A stretch of 37,905 bases of DNA from a virus: the IMG/VR virus record IMGVR_UViG_3300045049_000090, positions 1 to 37,905 of that record, one strand, 5' to 3'. Below, in pieces: positions 14,641 through 23,411 of the stretch. The position numbers were made by a program, and so were the translations under genes. The first letter of the stretch is position 1; each line of letters starts with the position of its first letter. The notes below the pieces were generated by a model that was given only the letters and a program-made list of their open reading frames with translations, was not told where the DNA came from and did not search any database.

Positions 14641-15699
14641 ATGCCGCGCCCCAGGAAGAAGGAAAACGTTGGCCTTCCGACGAGGTGGAAGCTTCATCAC
14701 GGGGCTTACTATTACCTCGTGCCACCGGGCCTTGAACCCATGTGGGACGGGAAGAAGAAGTTCCGCCTCGGCGCTTCTCTGCCCGAGGCTTACAAGGTAT
14801 GGGCTGATCGCGTTGGGCGTCTTGAAAACATCCGAACAGTGAGCCAATTGCTAGACCAGTACGCTCTTGAGGTCATTCCGACTAAAGCACCATCGACGCA
14901 AACGCAGAATATCTCCGCGCTGAAACCGCTTCGCGAACATCTCGGCACGGCGCCGCTTGCATCGCTGGTGCCGAAGATCATCTATGGCTACCTGCGTCAG
15001 CGCGGCGAAGCAAAAACCGGAGCGAAGCGGGAAGTGGAGGTGTTATCGCATGCCCTAACGAAAGCCGTCGAATGGGGATATATCGATCGGCATCCGTTCG
15101 CATGGCAACTCCGCATTGAGGGTGACAAGCCGCGCGATCGATACGTCGAGGATTGGGAGTTTGAGGAATGCCTGTCGATCAAGCCACGCCGACGCCGCGG
15201 CAGCGTATTAGCTGCACAGGCCTACCTTCGCATCAAGCTTCTTACCGGGATGGCTCGGGGCGACCTACTTCGCCTTCGTCCAGCCATCAACTTCAAGGAT
15301 GACGGCATCCACATCCAACGTCACAAGACGGCCAACACGACCGGCAAGCGGACGGTCTATCTATGGACTGATGAATTGCGAGCAGCCGTTAAAGATGCGC
15401 TCGACGCGCGGCCGGTCGATATCTCACCTTGGCTGTTCTGCACGCTCAAGGGGGAATGCTACCTCGACGAGTCGAACGGCCGAGCCGGCGGATGGGAATC
15501 GCTCTGGTCGAACTTCATGAATCGAGTCATGAAGGAGACGAAGGTGACGGAGCGGTTCACGGAGCACGATATCCGAGCCAAGGCGGCCAGCGATGCTGAG
15601 TCACTGGAGCATGCCCAAGCCCTTCTGTCGCACGCCGACAGCCGCACGACGAAGCGCATCTACCGCCGGAAACCGGAGCGCGTGAAGCCGGTCAGGTAG
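14641..15699 (+). CDS. int: Tyrosine integrase
   Basis: 352 residues from the ATG at 14641, 2 nt after the DUF4224 stop. The N-terminal arm-binding region begins PRPRKKENVGLPTRWKL; a core-binding SAM-like domain follows (about 55-155). The catalytic domain shows Arg in LTGMARGDLLRLR, HKTANTTGKR, HxxR in TEHDIRAKAA, LLSHAD and the nucleophile Tyr in TTKRIYRR. The gene reads directly into attP, which carries the 3' end of a tRNA-Ser gene. Confidence 0.93.
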   Translation: MPRPRKKENVGLPTRWKLHHGAYYYLVPPGLEPMWDGKKKFRLGASLPEAYKVWADRVGRLENIRTVSQLLDQYALEVIPTKAPSTQTQNISALKPLREHLGTAPLASLVPKIIYGYLRQRGEAKTGAKREVEVLSHALTKAVEWGYIDRHPFAWQLRIEGDKPRDRYVEDWEFEECLSIKPRRRRGSVLAAQAYLRIKLLTGMARGDLLRLRPAINFKDDGIHIQRHKTANTTGKRTVYLWTDELRAAVKDALDARPVDISPWLFCTLKGECYLDESNGRAGGWESLWSNFMNRVMKETKVTERFTEHDIRAKAASDAESLEHAQALLSHADSRTTKRIYRRKPERVKPVR

Positions 15700-15848
15700 T
15701 AGGAATGGTGGGTTATTCAGCGGTATCGCATGTAAACGAATCAATCACTTACGGAGCGATGTCGAGAATTATATGACCCTTTAGGGATGACACTAAGCCT
15801 TGTGCATCAACCTTCAGAGCCATAACCATGTACCGTTTAATCGCCTAT

Positions 15849-15877
15849 CGGGGGTTCGAATCCCCCTCTCTCCGCCA
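15849..15877 (+). other. attP core: 3' end of a tRNA-Ser gene
   Basis: A 29-nt segment with the T-arm CGGGGGTTCGAATCCCCC and the acceptor end TCTCTCCGCCA, as found in bacterial tRNA-Ser. No 5' half is present, so it is not a functional tRNA. It is the usual identity block that rebuilds the tRNA gene after integration. Confidence 0.85.
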
Positions 15878-15886
15878 AGCATGCAC

Positions 15887-15912
15887 AAGGCTCCGCGTTC
15901 TGGAGCCTTTTT
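15887..15912 (+). terminator. Rho-independent terminator after integrase/attP
   Basis: 8-bp stem AAGGCTCC/GGAGCCTT with a 7-nt loop and a T-run at 15908-15912. It ends plus-strand transcription before the convergent late genes. It could be the host tRNA-Ser terminator carried within attP. Confidence 0.75.
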
Positions 15913-15983
15913 CGTTTGGGCAATAGATCCGATGGTGGGTTATTCCCCATCCTTGATCATTGCGCCATTCCCATTCGCCGAGG

Positions 15984-16181
15984 TCAGCGCGGGCAGTTCG
16001 CCCGTCGCGCAAGCTCATGCTCGAGGATCTCGCGCTTCGTCTCAGGCGTGTCCGCTGGCGACGCCGTCATGGGCTTGACCCACAGGCAACCAGTGTCGAT
16101 GACGCGCGCCGGCGGCACCGTCGGGCAGGTTTGGCAGCCGGCGAGCAGCGCGGTAGCCGCCATGGCAATCAGCATGCGCAT
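15984..16181 (-). CDS. Rz1-like o-spanin lipoprotein
   Basis: 65 residues from the ATG at 16181, with AAGGA 6 nt upstream. Signal MRMLIAMAATALLAGC with the lipobox LAGC gives a mature lipoprotein rich in Pro and Cys (CQTCPTVPPARVIDTGC). It starts 2 nt after the i-spanin stop rather than being nested. In lysis it would be anchored in the outer membrane and fuse the two membranes together with the partner at 16184-16468. Confidence 0.8.
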   Translation of the reverse strand: MRMLIAMAATALLAGCQTCPTVPPARVIDTGCLWVKPMTASPADTPETKREILEHELARRANCPR

Positions 16182-16183
16182 GG

Positions 16184-16468
16184 TCAGTCCTTCCGCAGCG
16201 CGCCGATGTCGGCGAGCCGCGCGTCTAGGTCGGAATCGGGAACGGCCGCCGCCTGCTGCTGCGCAGTGGCCGCAGCGGCCGCTGCTTGCTGTCCGACCTG
16301 CGCCGCTGCCGCGTTGCTGGCGTCGACGGTAGCCTGCGCCTGAGCGACCTGAGCCTGCGCCTTTGCCGTCGCCGTCGCGGCCTGCTGATGCCGGAACATG
16401 CCGAACAGCACGCCGGCTGTCGCGAGCAGCCACGGGCCGAATTTGAGCAGGATGGGAATGATCGTCAT
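16184..16468 (-). CDS. Rz-like i-spanin
   Basis: 94 residues; the ATG at 16468 overlaps the endolysin stop as ATGA. One N-terminal transmembrane segment (LLKFGPWLLATAGVLFGMF) is followed by a long Ala/Gln-rich helical periplasmic part (AKAQAQVAQAQATVDASNAA), fitting an inner-membrane spanin subunit. Directly upstream of the o-spanin. Family assignment rests on topology and order more than on sequence. Confidence 0.7.
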   Translation of the reverse strand: MTIIPILLKFGPWLLATAGVLFGMFRHQQAATATAKAQAQVAQAQATVDASNAAAAQVGQQAAAAAATAQQQAAAVPDSDLDARLADIGALRKD

Positions 16469-17142
16469 GACTGAATCTCCGGGTGGTCGAGCGCGCCGAG
16501 TCCGCGCGTGCTCATGATGGCGATCAGCTTGTCGGCGTACAGCGGATCGGTCGCGTAGCCGGCCTTCGCGATCGCGCGCGCGAAGCTCGGGCCATCCTTG
16601 AATGCGAATGCTGGCCGATAGCGCGGATTCCCCGTCAGGAACGCCGCATGGTCGTCGATGCTGCCCTGCCAGTCGCTGTATGCGCGGAAGCGCGCCGTGA
16701 TCGTGATCGTCTCGCCGTTCACGACCTCGTGCGTGACCTGCGACGTAACCGGGCCGCGCCACGACGCATCCGCCTTGATGCCGAACAGGTTCATGCCCGG
16801 AGCGCGGCGCCCCCAGCTCGATTCGAGCGCGGCCTGCGCGACGGTGACGCTGGCCGGAACGCCAGTGTGCTTCGCACACGCCTGCGCCGCCGGCGCGATC
16901 GCGGCTATGAAGCCGGCAGGCGTCGAGATGTCGGCAGGCGTGGCCGGACGCGGCGGCGCTACAGGAACTGGAACCACCGGGGCGACGGCCGGTGCCGGTG
17001 CGGCCGCTGCAGGCTGCGCCGCAACGGCCGACGCGTTACTTGGTGAAGCCGACGGCACCGGCGCAGCGGCCGCCAATTGCGTAGCGGTCGGCGAGCGCCC
17101 GAACAGCGAGAAGATCGCGCGGAAGAGATCACTGAGCCCCAT
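16465..17142 (-). CDS. Glucosaminidase-type endolysin
   Basis: 225 residues; GGAGG lies upstream of the ATG. The short N-terminal amphipathic helix (MGLSDLFRAIFSLFGRS) and an Ala/Pro-rich linker (to about 75) lead to a FlgJ-like glucosaminidase domain: TPAGFIAAIAPAAQACAKHT, TVAQAALESSWGRRAPGMNL (Glu of ALESSWG is the likely catalytic residue), GIKA and the FRAYSDW segment. It cuts the glycan strands of peptidoglycan. Lies between the holin(s) and spanins, a standard lysis cassette. Confidence 0.88.
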   Translation of the reverse strand: MGLSDLFRAIFSLFGRSPTATQLAAAAPVPSASPSNASAVAAQPAAAAPAPAVAPVVPVPVAPPRPATPADISTPAGFIAAIAPAAQACAKHTGVPASVTVAQAALESSWGRRAPGMNLFGIKADASWRGPVTSQVTHEVVNGETITITARFRAYSDWQGSIDDHAAFLTGNPRYRPAFAFKDGPSFARAIAKAGYATDPLYADKLIAIMSTRGLGALDHPEIQS

Positions 17143-17392
17143 CGCCCCCTCCCTTCGATGTGAACTCGATCACACGCGCGATCATCGCCAGCGCGACACC
17201 GGCCGCCGGCCAGAACGTCTGCGGCACGCTCGGGAAGTACGTCTGCACATACGGGTAGATGCTCGGCCAGTTATCGGCCAGCATCTGCGCGAGGTGAGGC
17301 GCCGCGGCGAGTAGCGCGCTCAGCAGAAGCATGATGCGCATCTCCGACCACTTCCATGCCTCTTTCCAGTCTTCGACCAGTTGAATTTTCAC
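17129..17392 (-). CDS. Second holin-like membrane protein
   Basis: 87 residues from the GTG at 17392, with GGAG 7 nt upstream, overlapping the preceding stop as GTGA. An in-frame AGG at 17401 could be used, but the spacing to a Shine-Dalgarno is poor. KIQLVEDWKEAWKWSEMRIM is a conserved beginning of a phage holin-type family; two hydrophobic segments follow (MRIMLLLSALLAAAPHLAQML and TFWPAAGVALAMIARVIEF region). It overlaps the endolysin by 14 nt. Confidence 0.65.
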   Translation of the reverse strand: MKIQLVEDWKEAWKWSEMRIMLLLSALLAAAPHLAQMLADNWPSIYPYVQTYFPSVPQTFWPAAGVALAMIARVIEFTSKGGGDGAQ

Positions 17393-17592
17393 GACGTCGC
17401 TCCTTTCCGCGGGAACAGCCGATCGCGGATCTGCAACAGCAAAACGATGATCGTCAGCATCCCGACGAACCACGAAATGTCATGCCCCGTGAGCCACGTC
17501 CACCAGGTGACAATCCCGCCCGCCGGTACAGCGATCGGCGATGTCGCGCTGGCAACGGCGCTCGTCGCGCTCGCTATGATTTCCTTGCCCAT
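17389..17592 (-). CDS. Holin-like membrane protein
   Basis: 67 residues from the ATG at 17592, which follows GGGGGA; an upstream in-frame ATG at 17613 lacks a site. Two hydrophobic stretches (SAVASATSPIAVPAGGIVTWW and ISWFVGMLTIIVLLLQI) and a basic tail RDRLFPRKG. Size, topology and position before the endolysin suggest a class II holin or antiholin. Starts 11 nt after the tailspike stop. Confidence 0.65.
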   Translation of the reverse strand: MGKEIIASATSAVASATSPIAVPAGGIVTWWTWLTGHDISWFVGMLTIIVLLLQIRDRLFPRKGATS

Positions 17593-17602
17593 ACATCCCC
17601 CC

Positions 17603-19567
17603 TTAATTTCCATCCATCGTGTAGTTGATGCGCACCGTCACGGCGCCCGGGTTGGGACGTACCGAGAAGGCGAAAACCGCGTTCGAACAACCGGCGTTGT
17701 TGATGATGAATTGCGACGTCGGCAACGTCGAAGGGTCGCCGTTTGATATCGATCCGGCAAAAAATCCATGAGGGAATGCTGACGGATAAATAATCGATCC
17801 GTCTCCATTTGCGTTGAGCGTTACCGTCAGCTGACCGAACTTGTGGATGCTCCCATCCGGGAACACGAACTGGCCACCGCTCACGATCCATGACGGCTGT
17901 GCAATGATGTTATTTGAACCTTGGTCGCCGTAGTTCGACTGGCACTGGGTGAACACGTTGTCGCTCGTGACCAGTACGTTGCTCGAGTTCGGTTCGAGGA
18001 CGATCCCAGCGGTAAAGGCATTGATACGATTGCGTGAAATGATCGAACCTTCGGTGCCCGCTCCGCCGTTAATCTGGATACCGTACTTCGGAATGGTGCC
18101 GATCAAACCCATGAACGTATTGCCGTCGATCATGGCGTTCAAATCCACACCGGAAGTATTGACCTCGCCGGTGATCCCATAGTAGACCGTGCTCTGTCCG
18201 TCCGACGAGTTTGCATAGAATAGCGTGTTCGTGACGAAGAACTGTACGAAGTTCGTCGTAAGCACGCCGCCCCAATCCGTATTGAAGTGGCATGCATCAA
18301 CGGATAGTAAAGGCCGCGGGGCGCCACTAGCAATTGCCTGGATCCCTATACGGCATGCGATCGCGCCCGAATCAACCCAATAGACACCTTCCACCCATCC
18401 ACTGATCGAATATCCGATCTGACAGAAATAGACCTCGGTGTTCTTGAAGTAGATTTCGACTGGCGCGCCCCCGTTCACTTCGCCTTCGATGAAAAATCCG
18501 TTTGACGAGTGAATCGTCGCGTTTCCTCGATCGCCAAGCACGCGAACGTTGTCGATCGTGACGTTCCGCGCGTTGTAGAGATGTACGGCATTCTGGAATC
18601 CGTTGGTAGGTGCCGTTCCCAAAAACTCACAATCGCGGAGTGTGACAGTCTTACTCGTGCCGCCCTGCCCTTTGATCCACGACGCATACAAAAGGTCACC
18701 CGCCTTCATCGTGTTCGACCGGAATCCGATACGTTCGATCTCGAGCTGATAGACGTTGTATTCGCCGTTGGCGTCGTTACCGGTATAGCGGAAAGTGGAG
18801 GTGCCCCCCATCACAATGATCGAGCTCGACATTGTGTCGCCGAACAGATGTGTATCCCCGGTTCGCGTCAAATCAGCGGTCACAAGGCGTGTGCCTGCCG
18901 GGATATAGATCGAAGCAACCCCCGCATTGAGACATGCCTGGAGTGCCGCAGTATCATCCGTCGTCCCGTCTGCTTTCACACCGAACTGTCGGTCGCTAAC
19001 CGTCCCGTTATGTTGAAGTTTCCAGCGCGCGCCGTCATTTGCGACGATGATCGTGCCGCCGTTATCGGCGCTCGAGGTATCGTTGGGATCGTACTGGTAC
19101 GCGCCCCCGCCTCCATCATGCGGAGCGTAATAGCCGGTGACGAATGCTACTTGATAGAAAGAATGCGAAAGAGATCGGAGCGCACCAATTGAATTGACTA
19201 CTTTGTTGATGCCGGATAAAAGTGCATTAGCGAGTGTGGTGCCATCTGCAATGCCGATCATCGCCGCTCCACCTGGGCCCGCAAGATCGCTTGATGATGC
19301 AGATGAATCAACCAGTTGATCCCATATCAGGTTTCCTTGGCTATCGTATACGACTTGCCGATAGGAACCATTGCCATAGATGATCGCTTGCCCACGGCCA
19401 TCTAGAATTACAGGATTCGTGTTAAGTTCGCTCTGCGCGGCATCCTGCCATGTATCTTTCTTCGTGCTAGTGTTGGGGATGTAGAAGTAAACTTGACCTC
19501 CGACCAGCGGCTTACCGGTCGAGTCGATGAATTGCTGCTTGCCATTCGGCAGGAGAGATGCGGTCCT
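17603..19567 (-). CDS. Tailspike with P22-like head-binding domain (AGG start)
   Basis: 654 residues if read from the AGG at 19567, 5 nt after GAGG and directly after an in-frame TAA, so no ATG, GTG or TTG can start the head-binding domain. That domain spans residues 2 to about 105: FIDSTGKPLVGGQVYFYIPN, then DTWQDAAQSELNTNPVILDG, GRGQAIIYGNGSYRQVVYD and NLIWDQ, the typical tailspike cap that attaches to the P22-like tail machine. A pectate-lyase-like beta-helix follows (GVKADGTTDDTAALQACLNA). Conventional calling from the ATG at 19261 would lose 102 residues and the whole attachment domain. It likely binds or cleaves surface polysaccharide. Confidence 0.85.
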   Translation of the reverse strand, partial: RTASLLPNGKQQFIDSTGKPLVGGQVYFYIPNTSTKKDTWQDAAQSELNTNPVILDGRGQAIIYGNGSYRQVVYDSQGNLIWDQLVDSSASSSDLAGPGGAAMIGIADGTTLANALLSGINKVVNSIGALRSLSHSFYQVAFVTGYYAPHDGGGGAYQYDPNDTSSADNGGTIIVANDGARWKLQHNGTVSDRQFGVKADGTTDDTAALQACLNAGVASIYIPAGTRLVTADLTRTGDTHLFGDTMSSSIIVMGGTSTFRYTGNDANGEYNVYQLEIERIGFRSNTMKAGDLLYASWIKGQGGTSKTVTLRDCEFLGTAPTNGFQNAVHLYNARNVTIDNVRVLGDRGNATIHSSNGFFIEGEVNGGAPVEIYFKNTEVYFCQIGYSISGWVEGVYWVDSGAIACRIGIQAIASGAPRPLLSVDACHFNTDWGGVLTTNFVQFFVTNTLFYANSSDGQSTVYYGITGEVNTSGVDLNAMIDGNTFMGLIGTIPKYGIQINGGAGTEGSIISRNRINAFTAGIVLEPNSSNVLVTSDNVFTQCQSNYGDQGSNNIIAQPSWIVSGGQFVFPDGSIHKFGQLTVTLNANGDGSIIYPSAFPHGFFAGSISNGDPSTLPTSQFIINNAGCSNAVFAFSVRPNPGAVTVRINYTMDGN

Positions 19568-19652
19568 TTATACCTCTACTATGAATACTGAACAGATCAT
19601 TCGCGGCATTGGCGTTCCCATTGGCCTCGCGATCCTCTACGAACTCAAGTGC

Positions 19653-21905
19653 TCACGGGTTCGGCGAGAGGAGCGCAGGAAGGCTCCCGGCTACGACCCT
19701 AGGACCGAATTGCGCTACCGCATTGCCTATCGGGTTGGCAAATTGTGGGCGAGCTGTCAAAAGCGCTGCCACAGCGCGCTGACCCGCTGTCGTATACGGT
19801 AACGATCCCAGACCAATTCCTCCCAAAGTTGCAAGCGTCGGGCCCGGCGCAGTTGTAAGACCTGCGGCAATCCCGCCCGGCGCGAGCAAAGCCATGAGCC
19901 CACGACCAGCCGTTCCAGAGTCTGGATATTTCGATCCCAAAACACGCTGACCCGCGCCAGAAAGATCTTGCATGAGCGCGGTTCCTGTCGCCGTAGCCCC
20001 TTTTCCTGCGGATCGATCAGAAGCCTTAACTGCATTCTGAAGTTGTGCCGCAGTAAATATGCCTTCGTTGTTCATTGCCCCTTGCGATGCTGCCGCCGCT
20101 CTAACACGTGCAAATCGGGCGTAAGCGGCATTCGCATTTGCCAACCCTTCAACAGCATCGGCCGGATTGGTTCTAGCCAACGAACCTTCAATAGCAGAAC
20201 GAATTTCACCGATAGCAGCGCCAAGTTGACGATTATCAAAAGACGCATCTCCCGCGTATCCGCGCGCTAAATCCCCCAGTTCCTCTTGTACCCCTTTAAG
20301 GGTTTGACCGTCCATATTTCCTTGAGGACCCACCTTTCCAAATACCTGAGTACGTAAAGTATTCATAAAAGTTTGTCGCTGAGCATTCGGCAACTGTTGT
20401 GCCATGCCAGTCAAGCGCATGATGTCAGCCTGGAATCCCGGGTCCGTAGCCTGAAAAGACATGCGCCCCAAAGAATCGTCATAAGCTTGACGAATCGCAT
20501 TTCTGACTGCCCCAATCGCCTGCTGACCAGCGGGACCTTCATAGGTTGCCCCAATTGGGGCCAGCACTTCGTTATATGCTGCTCTATTGAAGTCTTGGAT
20601 TGCCCGTTGCTGAGAATTTTTAATGAGATCGCCGAGTACCGGAACACTTGATAATTTTGCTTCGGTACGAGCGAATCCGCCGCCCAAGATCTGTCCAGGA
20701 GTAGGCGTTACACCAGCATCCATCAGGCGCTGAACATCCGCAGATACTTGCGGAGCAATACCGCGACCAACAGCCATGAGAGCAGGAGACAAGATGCCTC
20801 CGGTAGCTGCGCCGAGCCCTAGTTGTTTCAGCTTCTCAGACCAGAAATCAGTAGGCTGCTGCCCCGTCACCAAGGATGTCAGGTTGGGAGTCTGATCATT
20901 CTCCACGGGGGCAAGAGCCCCGCTAGCAGCCCCCATTCCAGCGCCAATTCCTGCCGCGCCAAGATAGGTGCGCGCCACAGGGGCAACAGCAGCCAAAGGA
21001 GCGGTGGCAACGAGAGCCCCTCCAATATTGCCGGCACTAGCGGCCACCGGATGTGCTTGGGAATACGGCACGTATTGCTGGTTGAGTTGCGAGATCCCGC
21101 GATTGGCATCATTGACGAGCCAATTACCGGCGCGACCGATCATCCCCATCAGATCACTGCCGCCTTGGGTCATCCCTTGAGAATTTGAACCAAGGGACTG
21201 CAACCCATGACCGAGTAACTGTTGGGCACCGAGAACCGTCGAGCCGAATCCTTTACCAAGTCCTGCACCAATCGATTCAAGAACGCCAGGCGACGCAGTC
21301 GTTTGAGGTGCAAGCTGTTGTTTTGCGGTCGTGGTCGGCTGGGGAGATGTCTTCGAAAACGCGGCGAAGATCTGATCATCCGTTGGACCATTTTGAGCTT
21401 GCTGCGCATTTGCTACCGGTGCACCACCACTGAATGCCGAGAAAATCGCATCGTCACTCATTCCGTCAGATTGCTGGCCCACCGGAATTCCGGGCAGAGT
21501 CTGAGACTTCGCTTGCGGCATGTTGATTCGTCCTAGAACCTGTTGCGCATAAAGGCTATTACCAGTCTGAGCAGCTTGCGATCCAGCACCGTCCTTGTAC
21601 GCAGCCAGCGCCTTACGAGGATCATTGAACCGATCAAGCTGCTGCCCGAGATACCAAGATCCAACATCCGCGCCGACTTCCGGCTTCAGAAGGTCTTGCA
21701 TCGTGTACTTCGTGCCATTGGCTGAGTTGTAGTCGGACAACGCGGGTGCACGCACTTGCATCAGGCCGGCAGCCCCTTGTCCACCTCCAGTCTTGTTCCA
21801 CGCAGAAGGGTTTCCACTCGATTCTTGCTGGATGACCGCCCTTACCAAAGCAGGATCAAGATTGTGCTTCTGAGCCGAAGCCTGAATGATCGGCGTCAAA
21901 TCCCT
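19653..21905 (-). CDS. Ejection protein with lytic transglycosylase domain, gp16-like (AGG start)
   Basis: 750 residues from the AGG at 21905. The upstream gene's TAA is the in-frame codon just before it, and GGAGG lies 7 nt upstream; only AGG, GAT or a TTG could begin the protein. Residues 1-145 form an SLT-type lytic transglycosylase: TPIIQASAQKHNLDPALVRA, QQESSGNPSAW with the catalytic Glu, GAAGLMQVR, then AAYKDGAG. The rest is helical and Gly/Ala-rich, including glycine-zipper-like segments. It should be ejected with the DNA to bore through peptidoglycan, like P22 gp16. 85 nt separate it from the tailspike. Confidence 0.85.
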   Translation of the reverse strand, partial: RDLTPIIQASAQKHNLDPALVRAVIQQESSGNPSAWNKTGGGQGAAGLMQVRAPALSDYNSANGTKYTMQDLLKPEVGADVGSWYLGQQLDRFNDPRKALAAYKDGAGSQAAQTGNSLYAQQVLGRINMPQAKSQTLPGIPVGQQSDGMSDDAIFSAFSGGAPVANAQQAQNGPTDDQIFAAFSKTSPQPTTTAKQQLAPQTTASPGVLESIGAGLGKGFGSTVLGAQQLLGHGLQSLGSNSQGMTQGGSDLMGMIGRAGNWLVNDANRGISQLNQQYVPYSQAHPVAASAGNIGGALVATAPLAAVAPVARTYLGAAGIGAGMGAASGALAPVENDQTPNLTSLVTGQQPTDFWSEKLKQLGLGAATGGILSPALMAVGRGIAPQVSADVQRLMDAGVTPTPGQILGGGFARTEAKLSSVPVLGDLIKNSQQRAIQDFNRAAYNEVLAPIGATYEGPAGQQAIGAVRNAIRQAYDDSLGRMSFQATDPGFQADIMRLTGMAQQLPNAQRQTFMNTLRTQVFGKVGPQGNMDGQTLKGVQEELGDLARGYAGDASFDNRQLGAAIGEIRSAIEGSLARTNPADAVEGLANANAAYARFARVRAAAASQGAMNNEGIFTAAQLQNAVKASDRSAGKGATATGTALMQDLSGAGQRVLGSKYPDSGTAGRGLMALLAPGGIAAGLTTAPGPTLATLGGIGLGSLPYTTAGQRAVAALLTARPQFANPIGNAVAQFGPRVVAGSLPALLSPNP

Positions 21906-23408
21906 TTACTGGCCTCCCGGCATTTGGATGAGACCAGCACGAACCAGATTCCCGAGATCAGCCTTGAACTTTGTCAGTTGCTGAGGCGATTGACGCTTCA
22001 AAAAAGCTTGCTGCTGAGTTGGGCTCATTGATGTGAACACGAACGCGTCAGGATTGACCGCCTTGTTCCACTGAGACTGCCACTGGTTGAACTTGTCAGT
22101 CGTAAGGCCCGAATTCTGGAATGCATAATCCTGCGCGGCGCGCATCTTCTCTGCGGCCATCGTCTTGGCGAGAATGTCCTCGTTAGCAAGCTTCGAAATA
22201 TTCGGGTTTGCGTTTCCCGTCACCGCAGCGTTCAGTCGGGCATCTGTCCCCGTTCCAAGCGAACCAGAAACCGAAGAAGCATAGTTCGTCAAGATCTTTT
22301 TGAACTCATCGTAGTTTTGAACATCTCCGCTCCAACCAACCTTCTTGGCGACATCCGGAGCTAGCGCATTGAAGAACGATTTGGCCTGATTGCGCCAATC
22401 GGTTCCCGGGCCTGTCTGGATACCAGAAAGCGCGTCGCGAGCGTTCTCAAGAAGGTTGATCCGCATCGGAGCGTCCGCCGCAGCATCGTGAAGCGTCTGA
22501 GCTGCCGTATTGGAAGTAGCCCCCTGAGATGCAAGCGCAGCCTGCTGAGCAGGACCAAGGGATGTTTGCAAGCCTGGTACACTGCCCGTTTGGCCGCTTT
22601 GATCATAACGCCCCGTATAACCATTACCAGCTGGAGCATTTGGAACTCCACCACCGCCCTGCATCGCCAGCTGCTCCGCTTTCGTGATAATGCGTTGCTC
22701 GCCATTCGGTCCGACGATCGTGACGTTTTGTGCGAGTTCGCCAGGCGACAGACCTTTTTGCACCGTCGTACCCACCGTTGATTCGCCGGTGAGAGGATTG
22801 CGGTTCAAAAGAACGGTTCCGCTTCCGGTGTCAACAGCCACATTTTGCGGCATCAATGCTTGAATCTTCGCCTCTCCGGAAAGCGAATTCATGAGATGGT
22901 TGCGAATCCATCCAGCCTGTGAAGCAGGATCGGAGGGGATCGACTGGATCTCGCGCAACGCTGTATCCATGGGAAGCGTTCCAGCCTTGGTCGCTTCTAC
23001 GATCTGTTGAACAATCGGCGTCGACATATCCATCTTGCCCATATTCGGATCAAGAGCTAATGATCCGATCCGATTCCTGAGATCCTGTTGCTGCTTCAGA
23101 GCAAGCTCAAGCTTGCCTGTATCGTATTGAAGCTGGGAGTTGCGCTGTTGCGCGATCTGGCCCATGAACTCAGGCAAGAACGCACCTGCTCCGTTCTGAG
23201 CAGCCAGAGATTGCAGCTTATTGAAGTCCACCGATCCATCTGGATTCAGAGACTGAGAATACGCATCCGAAATGGCTTGGTTTGCCCCAAGGCGCATCGA
23301 ATTTTGTCGGAGCGCAAGCAATCCAGCAGCCGTTTGCACAGGCTGCTGGAGAGCTGCCATCGGATTGACTGGCTGAATCTGAAGAGGGATGGACGGATCA
23401 ATCGGCCT
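21906..23408 (-). CDS. Ejection protein, gp20-like position (AGG start)
   Basis: 500 residues from the AGG at 23408, with GGGAG 7 nt upstream; the in-frame TAA of the preceding gene is only one codon away (TAA GAA AGG). The expected N-terminus (M)PIDPSIPLQIQPVNP is recovered this way; the first ATG is codon 17. Ala/Gln-rich, long helical segments, no transmembrane span. Position between gp7- and gp16-like genes fits a P22 gp20-type internal ejection protein. Same frame as both neighbours. Confidence 0.75.
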   Translation of the reverse strand, partial: RPIDPSIPLQIQPVNPMAALQQPVQTAAGLLALRQNSMRLGANQAISDAYSQSLNPDGSVDFNKLQSLAAQNGAGAFLPEFMGQIAQQRNSQLQYDTGKLELALKQQQDLRNRIGSLALDPNMGKMDMSTPIVQQIVEATKAGTLPMDTALREIQSIPSDPASQAGWIRNHLMNSLSGEAKIQALMPQNVAVDTGSGTVLLNRNPLTGESTVGTTVQKGLSPGELAQNVTIVGPNGEQRIITKAEQLAMQGGGGVPNAPAGNGYTGRYDQSGQTGSVPGLQTSLGPAQQAALASQGATSNTAAQTLHDAAADAPMRINLLENARDALSGIQTGPGTDWRNQAKSFFNALAPDVAKKVGWSGDVQNYDEFKKILTNYASSVSGSLGTGTDARLNAAVTGNANPNISKLANEDILAKTMAAEKMRAAQDYAFQNSGLTTDKFNQWQSQWNKAVNPDAFVFTSMSPTQQQAFLKRQSPQQLTKFKADLGNLVRAGLIQMPGGQ

Positions 23409-23411
23409 TTC

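Larger units (their letters stand above)
15705..15945 (+). other. attP region with putative integrase arm sites
   Basis: The 14-bp direct repeat ATGGTGGGTTATTC occurs at 15705-15718 and 15932-15945, bracketing the core. A perfect 12-bp inverted repeat (AGCCTTGTGCAT 15796-15807, ATGCACAAGGCT 15881-15892) lies inside. These are good candidates for integrase or host-factor binding sites. No gene is present between the integrase stop and 15984. Confidence 0.6.

Noticed and set aside
15849-15877. Functional tRNA-Ser gene
   Set aside because: Only the T-arm and acceptor 3' end are present; it is an attachment-site fragment.
17401-17403. AGG at 17401 as an eleventh AGG start (second holin-like gene)
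   Set aside because: Spacing to a Shine-Dalgarno is poor, while the GTG at 17392 has GGAG 7 nt upstream. Left as an alternative only.
19261-19261. ATG at 19261 as the tailspike start
   Set aside because: It would delete the complete head-binding domain encoded upstream in the same open frame, and it has no suitable Shine-Dalgarno sequence.
19527-19802. 91-residue plus-strand frame between ejection and tailspike genes
   Set aside because: Overlaps the ends of two supported minus-strand genes; a short Met-initiated segment exists but without a convincing ribosome site.
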